The translations under genes and the position numbers were made by a program. Below are positions 35,067-45,965 of a stretch of 64,000 nucleotides of DNA, in pieces. Each line of letters begins with the position of its first letter. Positions within the stretch are counted from its first letter, which is position 1. Under the pieces are notes generated by a model. The model searched no databases. It saw nothing but the letters and a program-made list of their open reading frames with translations, and was not told the origin of the DNA. Source of the stretch: Gongronella butleri (taxonomy: Eukaryota; Mucoromycota; Mucoromycetes; Mucorales; Cunninghamellaceae); the NCBI GenBank assembly GCA_025201375.1, contig JAIWZP010000010.1:372001-436000 (forward strand), given 5' to 3'.

Positions 35067-38000
35067 ATGTTTAGTCGGGATCCGAGTGTGACAAAGCGAG
35101 CTAGGGTGGATCCGTTTGCGCACGCGCTTCAAGTCGGGGAAATGGACGTCGCTACACCTCTAGAAGAATCGCCCGAGCCCGAGGCACCCCCTCCATTCCT
35201 CAACTTGATTGCAAAGTTCCAACAACGATCGCAGCAGGCCAATGCCGACCGCAAGCTCGAGACGAGCGACTTGACGAGTAAGCTTTCCAAACTTTCTTGC
35301 TTTTCCACAGCTTATCCTCTCGTTTTTGCTTGTTCTTTTCATAGTTGCCAGCCCCTTGTTACCGCCAGACTACATACAACACGCCTTGGAACAATTGCAA
35401 GACGCCATCTCTGCCTTGCTCGAGGGCCGCAAGCCGGACACAGACTCGGAAACGCTTTACAAGGTAATGTACAATCTTCAATGGCCACAACAGCAATAAA
35501 AAGAGGACGAATTGTTTGAGTGCTAATGGTCTTTTACTTTTTTTTCCGTGTTTATAGATGTGTGAAGACTTGTGCTATCACGACAAGGGCGACGAGCTGT
35601 TGGAGATTGCACGATCGCTGTGCCAGGGCTACATTGCGGCGCAATTTGCCATCTTGGAGAGGTATATGGGGTATAAAATTGCCAATTCATGTTTTTTAAC
35701 GCGTCATTTTAGCGATCCTGCCGAGAACATGGCGTATTTGGAACTCGTGCACACACATTGGACAACCTATTGCGGCCACGTTGTAAGTCAATTCGTTTGG
35801 GAGGCGCGTGTCCATTGGCAAATGGGGCAAGGCTGATGGATGGACGCGTTTTTTTCATTTTCTTTTGTCGTGCTTGTGGCGGCTCTAGAATCAAATCCGA
35901 TGCATTCTGCTCTACCTCGACCGCAGCCAGCACCCGATCATGCAAGTGTCACTGCAACATGTGACATTGGAATTTGAAAAACACCGACTTCTGACTCAAT
36001 TTTGGACTTTATAGTGACATGGCCAAGCATCTGTTTGCTGACAGCTGCCGGTCCACACCTGTCGTGCGCAACAAGGTCATTGACGCCATCTTGGACGTCA
36101 TCAAGGCAGAAAGGTATAATTCAAAAGAGAAAAAAAGAATGGAATTGGACGTTTTTTTTTCTTTTTTTAGAAATGGCGACAATGTGGACGCGTCGCTGTT
36201 GCGCGACAGTGTGCGGATGCTGATGGATCTGGAGCTGTATGAGAGCGACTTTGAGCCAAAGTTCCTGGACGAGACGCGTGTGTACTACAAGGCCGAGGGC
36301 GACCGGCTTATGAACGACATGCATATGGCCGGCTACCTCAATCATGTCGCCACGCGCGTCCACCAAGAGGCCACCGTCCGCGTCAAGCAATACCTCGACA
36401 AGCAGACAAAAGCGCCACTCACGACCATTGTGGAGGCAAACCTCCTTGTTGACCGCGTCCCTGCTATTCTCGAAAAATGTAAGCCTTTTATTTCCTTTCA
36501 CTCCAATGGGATGGACACTCACGATTCTATTTTCTTTTTAATGACAGCTTTTGATTATTTCATGGACAACAAGCGCATGGATGACCTTTCATTGCTCTAC
36601 CGGCTGCTTCAAAAGGTGAACAAGGCTGATGCCTGCGTGGCACACTTTATCGACTATATCAAGGTCAGGCAATTGCATTATTTTTTATCCTCCGCAGCAC
36701 ATGGGGGGGCAAGTGAAACTTTTTTTTTCATTTGATCCACGAAAATAATGCATTTGAGAATGAAAAATGGCGCATTGACGGCGTTTTATTCTAATTTTAC
36801 AGACCAAGGGCAGCGAAATTCTGTGCAATGCAGGCAAAGAGACGGATGTGTTCAATGCATTGCTGTCGTTTATGCGCAAGGTCGATAGCATTGTGGACCA
36901 CAGCTTTGAAAACGACGAAACGTTTGCCGAGGGCCGATCCGACAGCTATGGCTACATTATGAATTGGCGGCAAAACAACACAACGTCGCTCCTGGCCACC
37001 TACATCGATACCCTGCTGCGCGGCGACAAGCTGGACGACAAGCTCGTTGACGTGTTCATGACGTTTTTCCGCCTCCTGCAGAGCAAAGACACCTTTGAGG
37101 TGCTTTACAAGCAGGATCTTGCAAAGCGATTGATCATGGACGTTGGCTCCATCAAGGCAGAGAAGCTCGTCCTCGCGCGAATGAAAAAAGGTACGCGTAG
37201 GCGAAACCCCATTGTGTTGGAAATAGGACTCATTCTTGTTTTTGTTTTGTTTTTGCCAGAATCCGGCGCCGCATACACAAGCAAGCTCGAAAAGATGCTC
37301 AGGGACATCAAATCATCGACAGAGCTCGTGGATGAATTCAAGGTAAAAAGCCCATCGGATCATGTCCTCCAAAAAAAAAAAAAAAAAAAAAAAAAACACT
37401 CATTTGTATTCTGCACAGGCCGACAAAAAGTACCACCAGGACGAAACGATGCAATTGGGCCTGAAAATTCTGACGTATGGCTTCTGGCCCGTGTACACAC
37501 CTGTCGAGCTGGCGTTGCCATCTTCGGTAAGCTTCAAGACCCCATGGCGTGGCGTCTCTGACTTTTTTTTTCTCTCTCTAGTTCCAGCGCCTTCAGAGCG
37601 ATTTTGAAAAGTTCTATACCAGCCAATTTCCCAAACAACGTCTAACTTGGCAAAATGGATTAAGCGTGTGCGAGGTCCGCGCGCACTATGGACACGTAAG
37701 GCCTCCTTTTTAAAGAAAAATGCATCGAGAACGCATTTATTCATCACGTTTTCTCTTTTTTTTTGACACAGGGGACGCAAAACATGACGCTGACGTTGCC
37801 GCAGACGCTCATTCTTCTGCTTTTCAACGAGTCCGAGAACGACGAGATGACCTTTGGCCAAATTCTGAGCGCCACGAACCTGGGTAGGCAACAAAAAAAA
37901 AAGTGGAGATTTGCGGCAAATGCTTAATTTTTGGCGTTGTAGATGAGCTTGAATTGCGCCGCACGTTAAAGTCGCTTGCATGTGGGACCCATGTGCTGCT

Positions 38001-38590
38001 AAACAAGATGCCTCCCGGCGCAGACGTCGAGCCGACCGACTCGTTCACATGCAATCGCCAATTTGAGGTTTCACGCAACCACCTGTGGATGAACACGGAA
38101 AAACTCAAAGAGGCCATCGACAACAATGCTACCGTCAACCAAAATGTCCTCTTTGGTCGCGACCAAAAGGTAGGCTGGACGCATGGACAGAGAGAAAAAT
38201 GGCGCTTTTTTGCTAAAAAGCGCGTTTTCTGTTGTTTTTTATAGGTGGATGCTGCCATTGTGCGTATCATGAAGGCCAGGCAGCAGTTGACGCACGCTAC
38301 CCTGCTCGGCGAGGTCCTCAAGCAAATTAAATTCCCTCTCACTGTAAGAAATATGAAAAAAAAAGAAAAAGGACGCGTCGCGGATACTCAATTTTTTTTT
38401 TTACGCGCATTGCAGACCCCCGACGTGAAGAAGCGCATTGAGGTTTTGATTGACAAGTAAGCTAGCGGAAACCCTAAGAAATTGTGCACAATGGAATAGA
38501 AACTAATCATTTTTTTATTTCTCTCTCCTTTTCTTTGCGTACAGGGAATTTATTGCACGACTTGAAGACGGCAGCTATCGATACACATGA
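35067..38590 (+). CDS. CUL4: Cullin-4, scaffold of CRL4 ubiquitin ligase
   Basis: Scaffold that joins DDB1-type substrate receptors to Rbx1 and an E2 enzyme. Seventeen exons (35067-35277, 35345-35463, 35558-35661, 35713-35782, 35889-35941, 36015-36113, 36171-36478, 36548-36663, 36803-37190, 37260-37342, 37419-37526, 37582-37695, 37772-37883, 37943-38169, 38245-38343, 38416-38456, 38545-38590) give 765 residues, matching animal CUL4A. Matches run the whole length: LPPDYIQHALEQLQ, ILLYLDRS, EYLNHV-type YLNHVATRV, DTFEVLYKQDLAKRLI, LKILTYGFWPVYTP, ELRRTLKSLACG and the winged helix DAAIVRIMKARQQL, with the NEDD8 acceptor lysine at about residue 714. The N-terminus carries a basic KRARVD patch, a likely nuclear signal. 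The intron after exon 5 appears to be GC-AG (GCAAGT at 35942). The C-terminus ends GSYRYT rather than the usual Y-x-A. CUL4 over CUL1/3 is chosen from the N-terminal segment. Confidence 0.94.
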
Positions 38591-39388
38591 ACTTTTTTGT
38601 TTTTCATCATCAATGTTAATTATTAAAGTAATAAACGGAAGATCATTACCTAATTGTACTTTTTGTGTGGACATTTTTCTAAGCAGTGGAAGCTTAGATG
38701 ACGTTTTCAAAGCGACTGGCAGCCAGACGTGATCTGCAGCACTCACTGGGATCTACATGACTGCCCAATGGAAGCAAAACATGAGATTCATGGTCAAAGA
38801 TTGCCCAAACAAGCTAAAGCGATCCCAATCGTGATTTTCTCGACAGTCACCTTTTGATTCCCATTATTTTTATCTACACAGCTTAAAATGACAGTGGCTC
38901 GAAATAAATACATGAAATTTAATACCTGTCGGCTTAAGCAATATTGGGCGATTATCATCCAAAAAATGTCAAAAAAATGAATATGAGGTTGCTTGGTTGC
39001 TTTACAGAGATTCAATCTCTGTCATGACCCAGCTGCTTATCATGGACATAGAAAGATCATCTATTGTTTGCGGGGAACGTTGTCTCGACAAACAACCAAA
39101 ATACAGAAAATATGTATCCTATCGCGATTTTTTCGACAGTGGACACAACGAAGCAAGACGCCGTGCAATGCAAAAGGAGAGTGGGGAACCAGATCTTGTT
39201 TTTCATGGCCCAAAGCATGACACGTGGCGAGTGATCCCATTAGAAAAAAAAAAAACTTGATTTGGTAATTTGTTCGAGCGATTTTGTATTTTTTTTTTTC
39301 AGCGTCACGCTAGTCGATCTATTCCTATTTTTTGACCGGTGGAGTTCTCGAAATGTGCACAAAAGGCTTTTGTTGCGAATGCGACCAT
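38591..39388. other. Convergent intergenic region, CUL4 / protease
   Basis: About 0.8 kb. It holds an AATAAA-type signal (AGTAATAAACGG near 38628) for the cullin transcript and a perfect short hairpin AGAGATTCAATCTCT near 39006. No gene was recognised. Confidence 0.45.
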
Positions 39389-40861
39389 TTAATGAATTAC
39401 AAGTGAAATTAGAGGGGATATTATCTGATTGAGTGCAAAAATGCCCAACATGAGCGAGGTATACAAAAGAGGCGTCCGTGTACGTTGCGCAGCGGCATTT
39501 GGCGATGCACCAGTGATCATGGCATGGCGATGCTGTTGCGCGTGATATGTTGTGTTGCGCAATTTAAAGAATTTTGGCGGCGGTAGTACCGGAATGCCGA
39601 ACCAGCGTCCGAGGTGCCATGGCAGGTTTGGCATGAGCGCGTTTGGATGCGGCGGGATGCGCCAGCTGTGGTCTGTACCTGGGTGTGTTAATTGGTCCAC
39701 GGATTGGTGAGACGCGTCGGCGACCCAAGGCAGCAGCAACGACATGTTTGTAAACGCGTGCACAATGGATGCCGACGCGCCGAGCGGTGTCGAACACGTC
39801 GGGTGCATCGGATCCGCGTCGTACACGCCAAAGATGCGTGTCAGTCCGCCCAAAACATACGGCTGCAGCGTCGGCGACGACGTTTTAGCTTGCATCAGCG
39901 TCGATGCCGGCATTTCATATGGCAAATGAACAAGCAATGGGCTGCCCGAGTCGCCGTGGCATGCGATCCGGTCATGCGGCCGCTGTCGCACGGATGTTGC
40001 AATGGTCGCGACCATGGGCACAAACGGAAACACTTCAAGCGATAATTTTTGCATGATCCGCGGCTCGGACCCCTCTGCATTGTCGTACCCAAACCCAATA
40101 AGCGTACCTGCATTCAATAAAATCAAAAGCAATATGTCAGTCTGCGCGAAAAAAAAAATGAAAGCAGAAAAAGTTGAAAAAATGAAAAAAAATGAAAAGG
40201 TGAACGGAAAGACGCGTTGCAACGCGTCATGCACGTCGTAAAGATGCAGAGCGCGTTTGTGCGACATCTGGATCGACTTTTTTTTTTTGTGGCGTTGTAG
40301 CACGAAAATGGTCTTGTAAAGCTCTTTTAACATTTTTTTCGTGTTTTCTCGTTTTCTTTTTTTTTCTGGCCATTGCTTACCATTTGCTTCGTTTTCGGGT
40401 AGCGGCTGTGTCCAAAAGACGGCTTTTTCGGTGGTCGCGGATCGTCTAAGCGGGTGCTCGAGTGTGAGCACGGCCACGTCGAATTCTGGTGTTTGTGTTG
40501 CCTCGTATTGCGGATGGATGCGCCAATCGACAATGGCGACATTATGCTGCTGCCTGCGGTCGATGTGGCCGTAGCCCACAAAGTACGGATTGGCCTCGCC
40601 AGCGGCCGCAAGCGCCTTTGGGTGCGTGCTGCCCATGACACAATGCGCAGCCGTCATGATGTAAGCGGGGTCAAACGATAGGATCAGGCCGCCGCATAAA
40701 TGTGGATTGCCGATCATCACGTAAAATGGGTACATCTGTGGATCCGTGACACTCGTGCCATTCTCAATGGCATGCACTACGCCATGATCGCGTGCTAAAA
40801 GAAGCCATGCCGCAGTGGCAAGCGTGCTAGACCGCATGAGATGCCAATGCACGCGCGTCAT
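39389..40861 (-). CDS. Secreted or membrane-anchored trypsin-like serine protease
   Basis: Chymotrypsin-fold (S1) peptidase of 399 residues from two exons, 40861-40381 and 40107-39389. A signal peptide (residues 10-30, LATAAWLLLA core) leads into a zymogen-like NGTSVTD-PQMYPFYV start without a canonical IVGG. The triad is present: His73 in TAAHC, Asp128 in FDVAVL and Ser214 in GDSGSPL. CGG at 56-58 and a cysteine before GDSGSP give at least one of the usual disulphides. After the protease domain there is a 100-residue Pro/His-rich extension and a C-terminal hydrophobic helix (LLYTSLMLGIFALNQIISPLISLVIH), suggesting a GPI or membrane anchor. The 273-nt intron has no in-frame stop and is a multiple of three, so an unspliced reading would insert 91 low-complexity residues; splice signals and the IGFGYD context support removal. 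Substrate unknown. Confidence 0.85.
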   Translation of the reverse strand: MTRVHWHLMRSSTLATAAWLLLARDHGVVHAIENGTSVTDPQMYPFYVMIGNPHLCGGLILSFDPAYIMTAAHCVMGSTHPKALAAAGEANPYFVGYGHIDRRQQHNVAIVDWRIHPQYEATQTPEFDVAVLTLEHPLRRSATTEKAVFWTQPLPENEANGKQWPEKKRKRENTKKMLKELYKTIFVLQRHKKKKSIQMSHKRALHLYDVHDALQRVFPFTFSFFFIFSTFSAFIFFFAQTDILLLILLNAGTLIGFGYDNAEGSEPRIMQKLSLEVFPFVPMVATIATSVRQRPHDRIACHGDSGSPLLVHLPYEMPASTLMQAKTSSPTLQPYVLGGLTRIFGVYDADPMHPTCSTPLGASASIVHAFTNMSLLLPWVADASHQSVDQLTHPGTDHSWRIPPHPNALMPNLPWHLGRWFGIPVLPPPKFFKLRNTTYHAQQHRHAMITGASPNAAAQRTRTPLLYTSLMLGIFALNQIISPLISLVIH

Positions 40862-41372
40862 TATGAAAAAGAAAGAATTAGCAAGAGAGAGAGAGTGAGA
40901 AATTTGAAAAAAGAAAAAAAAGGACAAACGCATCCTTTTGCTTTGCTTTAGACGCGTGAAAAATGAAAATATCTTGGGAATTGGCATCAATTCGCGCGCG
41001 GATTCCCACCAAGGGGACAGTTGTTCCCCTTGATTGAGGGCCACACCTCCTCGCCCTTGCTCTTGGTCCCGCTTGTTGCCCTGGTTGGGCCGATGGCCCC
41101 CCGAGGCCAATTCCCGCCCTCCACCCCTCTTTTTGTTCTATTTTTCTCTTTTTATTTTTATTTTATTTTATTTTTTACCACCTGTTTTCAACCCGCAAAA
41201 CGCGCGCCACTGAATTACGTCTTCCGCTTAGCCCTCAAAAAAAAAAAAAAGGGGGGGGGGAAGGAGTGAGAAACATAATAAAAATTGCAAAACTCGAGGC
41301 CATGATTTTACAATTGACGCGTCTTTTTTATTGACAGAGAGCAAAATAGAGGTAAAACACGATCTTCCCAAC
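40862..41372. promoter_or_regulatory. Protease promoter / Hse1 3' end
   Basis: A 511-bp gap between two minus-strand genes. It contains poly-A and A/G-rich runs and a GACGCGTC octamer near 41317. No gene seen. Confidence 0.4.
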
Positions 41373-43811
41373 CTAATAGGTAGGTGCATATTGCTGCTGT
41401 GGATAGTGCTGGCCCTGCTGCGGTGCGGCATACGTCTGTTGATGCTGGACTTGAGGCGTGGTGGGGGGCAACACGGCCTGTCCATACGATTGTTGGGGTG
41501 ACATGGTGGTGGGCACGTGTTGGTGTTGTTGTTGTTGTTGTTGTTGCAGAGGCGGAGGTTGCTGGTATTGCTGCTGCTGATCATACGCTTGATACACAGG
41601 CTGTTGTTGGTGTAATTGCGGTGACGTGGCCAATGGCTGCGATTGCGGCTGCTGCTGCGGCTGCTGCTGCGGCTGTTGATAATTGTACACGGGCTGCTGC
41701 TGCTGCAATTGTGGCGACATCACAGGTGGTGCTTGCTGGTAATTCGGGGGGTAACTGGGAGCGGCATTGCCGAAATTTGCCTGTTGAGGTTGTTGAGCCT
41801 GTTGTTGCGGCGACGGCTGCTGGAAACCTGGCGCCCCGTACGCCGCTGCCGGCGGATTATAATTGTACGCAGGCACACCTAAAAAAAAAAAAAAAAAGAA
41901 AAGCATGAGCCGTGTCTCTTCCGCGATTTTTGCAAAACAAAAAAAAAAAAAAAAAAAAACTTTTTTTACCTGTTGAGTAGCGCGATATCGAGTCATTGAG
42001 CATACGGTCATAGATGGAGCGCGCATTGAGGAACTTATCATTAAGAGCGACGAGTTCATCTGGCAAAAAAAAAGAGAGAAAAAGAGAGAAAAAGAGCGTG
42101 TGAGTTGGGTTTTCATGGGCCATTTGCAACGCGTCTTTTTACCTTTTTTGAGGCTGTATTTTTCAATGAGGGAGACGAGCTTTGGGCGGATGGCGAGGGA
42201 GCGATTGTAGAGTGTCTGGAGCTCGTCGTTGTCTGAGAACGAGTCCTTTGTGGGATCGATGGTGTTGAGGATATCGAGGAGTCTGTCGACTGAGTGGAGC
42301 TCGGCCATGACATCTGCTTCATTCTGTGCCTCCTTGACGAGATCGGCGGGCGTCGGATCCACGATCTTTTCCACGTAGTTCACGGGGAAAATGCCTGTTT
42401 TGCCGCGCAGCTCGCCTTTCCACCAATCGCGATACACACTCTCGATGACGCGCAAGATGTCGCCCTTTTGGAAACCCAATTCCCCTTGCTCGGTCGGCTG
42501 GAAGTCATACAGGGCGCGCACACGCGAGACTTTGGGCTCTGCATCCGCTTGCGACGCAGGCGCGCTTGCCGCTGACGCTGCCGCAGGCGCCGATGCGTCC
42601 GTTGTCGACTTGACGGCGCCGGTCGTGGTCGTCGATGCCGCAGACGAGGCACCAGCACGCGAAGACGATGCCTAAAATGGTAAAAAAATAAAAAATAAAA
42701 AAAAGAAAGAAAATTGAGTCAACACGGTCCCACGATCACCCTTTTTTTTAATGCTTACGCGATACGCTGATTTGTTTTCTGATTCGGACAGGGACAGCGC
42801 CAATGCGAGCTGCAGCTCCTCCTCCTCCTTTTGCTTGTCTAATTCGCTCTGCAAGATCATAAAAAATAAGGGGGGGAGGGGGATAAGAATTGGTTTGCAT
42901 GTTTCTTTGTTGCTTCGGCTCTTTTTTTTTTTTTTTACCTGGGTGAACTCCTTTTTGGGCTTTTGTGGGTTGGGGAACGCGACGCCCTCGGCACGCAGCG
43001 AGTGATACACATCGTTCATAAGACCAAGGCTCGAATCACCGCGGAATTCAAATGAGCACGTCTGGATCAATTCTAACGCCTTTGTGCGCACCTTTTCGTG
43101 CGTCGTCTAAAAAAAGGAGTTGAATGAGCAAAAAAATCGAACAAAAAATCGTGACAATGACAAGACGCGTCATTTTTTCTTGGGGGGTTTTTTTTTACCC
43201 TATCGCGAATCATCTTTGTGAGCGTGTTGGTGAAAGCGCGCGAGGAGATTTCGCGGTGGACGTTGATGTCGCAATTCTTGATGAGAGCGTCGCCGAGCTA
43301 ACGATAAAAAAAAAAAAAAAAGAATGAGTAACTAGAAGTCTTTTCCCATGAAATGCCATTGCGTGTCGCCCTTACCGCCAAGGCATACAGCTGGACGTTG
43401 GCATTGCGATGGCCAAGACGCTTTTGCAAGGCAGCAATGCAATCACGAGCACTAAAAGATAAAGAAAAGCGTGAGCAAGCGCTATTTTTTTTATGCCAAG
43501 CCTTTCCCTTGGCAGGTCCAATGTGTTTTCTTTACCCTTCCGGACCGCTGCGCGTCGCTTTTTCGCACACCAGCAAGATAGAGTCCCAATTCTCGGACGT
43601 CAAGTTCTCATCTGTGGCATTGGCTAGGAAAGAAAGTAAAAAAGAGGGCGCAATGAGCAACCAAGCGACAAAAACAGACTGCGCCAAGCCCGGTACTAGG
43701 CTCGTTTGCACCAAAGTGATGTGAAGCGGCCCTGGCGCAGTCATTAGAGGCCATTTAAAAGGAATTGAACTTACTGACGGGGTCGTCAAAAGGGTTGGGC
43801 TTTGCAAACAT
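41373..43811 (-). CDS. HSE1: ESCRT-0 subunit Hse1 (VHS-UIM-SH3, STAM homologue)
   Basis: Endosomal ubiquitin-sorting protein, partner of Vps27. Nine exons (43811-43775, 43623-43536, 43451-43376, 43297-43199, 43106-42939, 42848-42759, 42671-42143, 42059-41970, 41878-41373) give 560 residues. Domains in order: VHS (residues 1-150; MFAKPNPFDDPV start, WDSILLVCEKA, GHRNANVQLYALALGDALIKNC), a ubiquitin-interacting motif (EEEELQLALALSLSE, about 165), an Ala/Ser linker, SH3 (about 238-290; VRALYDFQPTEQGELGFQKGDIL, DWWKGEL, GIFPVNYVE), a GAT-like helical region, and a Gln/Pro/Tyr-rich tail. Every domain of fungal Hse1 is in its usual order. The intron at 41879-41969 carries a 20-base T-run directly after its donor as well as one before its acceptor. 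Confidence 0.96.
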
Positions 43812-44008
43812 GGGGAGATGAAGTGGTTTGGGGGGGGGGAGGGGGCACGGGGAGCAAAGAAACAAGAAAGAAAGCAAAATGGGAAAGCGTGTGCCTTTTT
43901 TGCGCACTCTGAAATAGGCTTGTGCCAAGGGCCTTTCCCCAAAAGAGGGAAATGACCAATCAGCCGCCCCTTTTGCTTTTTTTTTTTTTTTCTTTCTCTT
44001 TCCATTGC
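43812..44008. promoter_or_regulatory. Compact 197-bp bidirectional promoter
   Basis: Divergent start codons of Hse1 and the pseudouridine synthase are only 197 bp apart. One CCAAT box lies at 43956-43960, 50 bp from the plus-strand ATG. A G-run (about 43831-43840) and a T-run complete it. Confidence 0.5.
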
Positions 44009-45596
44009 ATGTTGCCCTGTGTCACCCTGCGTTCGCTTGCACGGCTGCCTGGTCGCCGTTGCTTCGCCGCCAAGGCCACGGCGCCGAGGCCAGACGCTTA
44101 TCTTGCGAGCTACACCAATGACAAGCGTGTCAAATACGTCGACGACCTCTCCACGGCCAATTATGTCTTTGAAAACGGTAAAAAGAGCAACGTGGTCATG
44201 GCGGAAAAAAGCGCGTTGTTGAACACGTTGCGGTCGTTTTTCCCAGGTTTGCGTCGCGTCGAGCCTTATTATTTTGACTATTGGGCTCACTGCAAGGACC
44301 GATGGGTGGGAAAGCCACTTTTGGACGTCATGAATCGCGAGTTTCGCGATCGCAATGATGCTTATTTTGTAAGACAAAAAAAAAAAAAAAGAGAGAGAGA
44401 GAGAAAATTCGAGTCTTTTGCCGCGTCACGTGGACCCTGCGACGCGTTTTTTTTTTTTTTTTTCTATCGCTGATCATATTCATTTTGTTCAGAGGCAAGC
44501 GATTGAGCGTGGGCTGATCACGATCAACGGGGAGCGCGTGGCGTGCGACACGTGTTTTGCAAAGGGCGACACGATGGGCCATCGTGTGCACCGGCACGAA
44601 CCGCCAACATCGGCCGACCCCATCCGCATCCTGCACCGCGACAGCGACCTGCTCGTCATTGACAAACCCGGGGGAATCCAGGCGCATCCAAGCGGCCGGT
44701 ACAGGCACAACACCGTCGTGCACATTCTGCGGAAGCAATACGACCTGCCTTCTTTATATCGTAAGATGGCTCAATTCCCATTTTTTTTTCATCGCTCCTC
44801 ACACCGAATTCATGCGATTTTTGTTTGTCTTTTTTTTGCAGCGGTGAATCGTCTAGATCGCCTTACTTCAGGTGTGATGATGATTGCGCTGAATGCCAAG
44901 ACGGCTCAGCAATTGCAAGCAACAATGATGGGCGGCGACGTTGAAAAGGAATACCTTTGTCGTGTGGAAGGCGAGTTTCCAAGGTAAATTAATGGGATAA
45001 AAAAAAGAAAGTGGACGAGTGAATCTCATTTTCAATTTTTTTTCTTTTTGGGAGGAATTAGTGGCGAGGTGGTGTGTTCTGCGCCGCTGCGGACGATTGC
45101 GTTCAAGTTTTCGTTCCAATATGTGGATGAGGTGGATGGCAAGGCGTCGACGACGGTGTTTGAGCGCGTGGCCTTCAATGGGCGAACAAGTGTGGTGCGT
45201 TGCCGCCCCGTGACGGGTCGCACGCACCAGATCCGCGTGCATCTGCGGCACCTGGGGTTCCCCATGGCCAATGACCCGATCTACGGGCGGCACACGCCAT
45301 GGACGCATGAATTGGACGCGATTGACACCAGAAACACGATGCAAACGTCGAATGGCGTCATCAACAAGATGATGGACATCACAACGTACGACTCGCTCGA
45401 TATCCACGACGGACATCCGCGCTGCAAAGAGTGTCACAGCCTGCTCGTCGCCGACCCAAACCCTCATCAGCCACTGGGCATCTGGCTGCATTCGCGACGC
45501 TACACAGGGCCAAATTGGTCCTACATGGCGCCGCCACCGCCCTGGGCCGCAGCAGACTTTGACATGGATCACGACATCCAGGCCGCGTACCTCTAG
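44009..45596 (+). CDS. RluA-family RNA pseudouridine synthase (Pus8/Pus9/RPUSD2 type)
   Basis: Isomerises uridine to pseudouridine in tRNA or other RNA. Four exons (44009-44368, 44493-44760, 44842-44983, 45062-45596) give 434 residues. The start MLPCVTLRSLARLPGRRC is Arg-rich without acids, a likely mitochondrial presequence. An S4-like segment (RQAIERGLITINGERV) precedes the catalytic domain: LHRDSDLLVIDKPGGIQAHPSG, then VNRLDRLTSGVM, where the aspartate of RLD is the nucleophile, and RPVTGRTHQIRVHLRHLGFPM. The usual histidine of HRLD is Asn here, as I believe is common in this eukaryotic subgroup. A C-terminal CKECHSLLVADPNP segment resembles the Pus9 tail. Mitochondrial tRNA position 32 is a plausible target, but that is inference. 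Confidence 0.9.
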
Positions 45597-45965
45597 GGCG
45601 CGTTCAATTCGTTGCTTTTATACCCCCCGCCCCAATCTCGAGTCGGTTTTTTCGTAAAAATCATCAAATACACAAGATGAGCCATTTTTTTATTAAGGGG
45701 GCAAGGGACGGGGACAAGAGAAAAAGATGGGATGAAAGAGGGCAAGACAGCGAAGACAAAAAAACAAAGAGAAACAGGTTCTTCGCGCAAAAAAAAAGGG
45801 CAATTTGAGGGGGAAAGGGGGCGGAGGGGGGCAACAAGGAGGAGGACGGGGCGACGAGAGGGACGACAAGGGAGCAATAAAATAGAAAAAGATGAGGGCG
45901 TTCATTAAAAAAAAAAGGATGGGGGGAGGCGAGAGGGCAAAGGGGGGGGGAAGGAGGATTTTCTT
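45597..45965. other. Convergent 3' region, pseudouridine synthase / RBMS-like gene
   Basis: 369 bp of strongly purine-rich, low-complexity sequence (A/G runs, about 45700-45960). No gene or clear terminator motif seen. Confidence 0.4.

Noticed and set aside
39001..39022. AGAGATTCAATCTCT hairpin as an RNA gene or terminator
   Set aside because: Isolated short palindrome without a further fold, promoter or neighbouring transcript end.
40108..40380. Open frame through the protease gene as a single 573-residue protein
   Set aside because: The in-frame middle part is Lys/Phe low complexity, begins with GTAAGC and ends with ATGCAG, and interrupts conserved protease sequence; it is an intron.
41500..41830. 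TTG/CTG repeat tract near the Hse1 stop
   Set aside because: It is the Gln/Pro-rich C-terminal tail of Hse1 read on the other strand.
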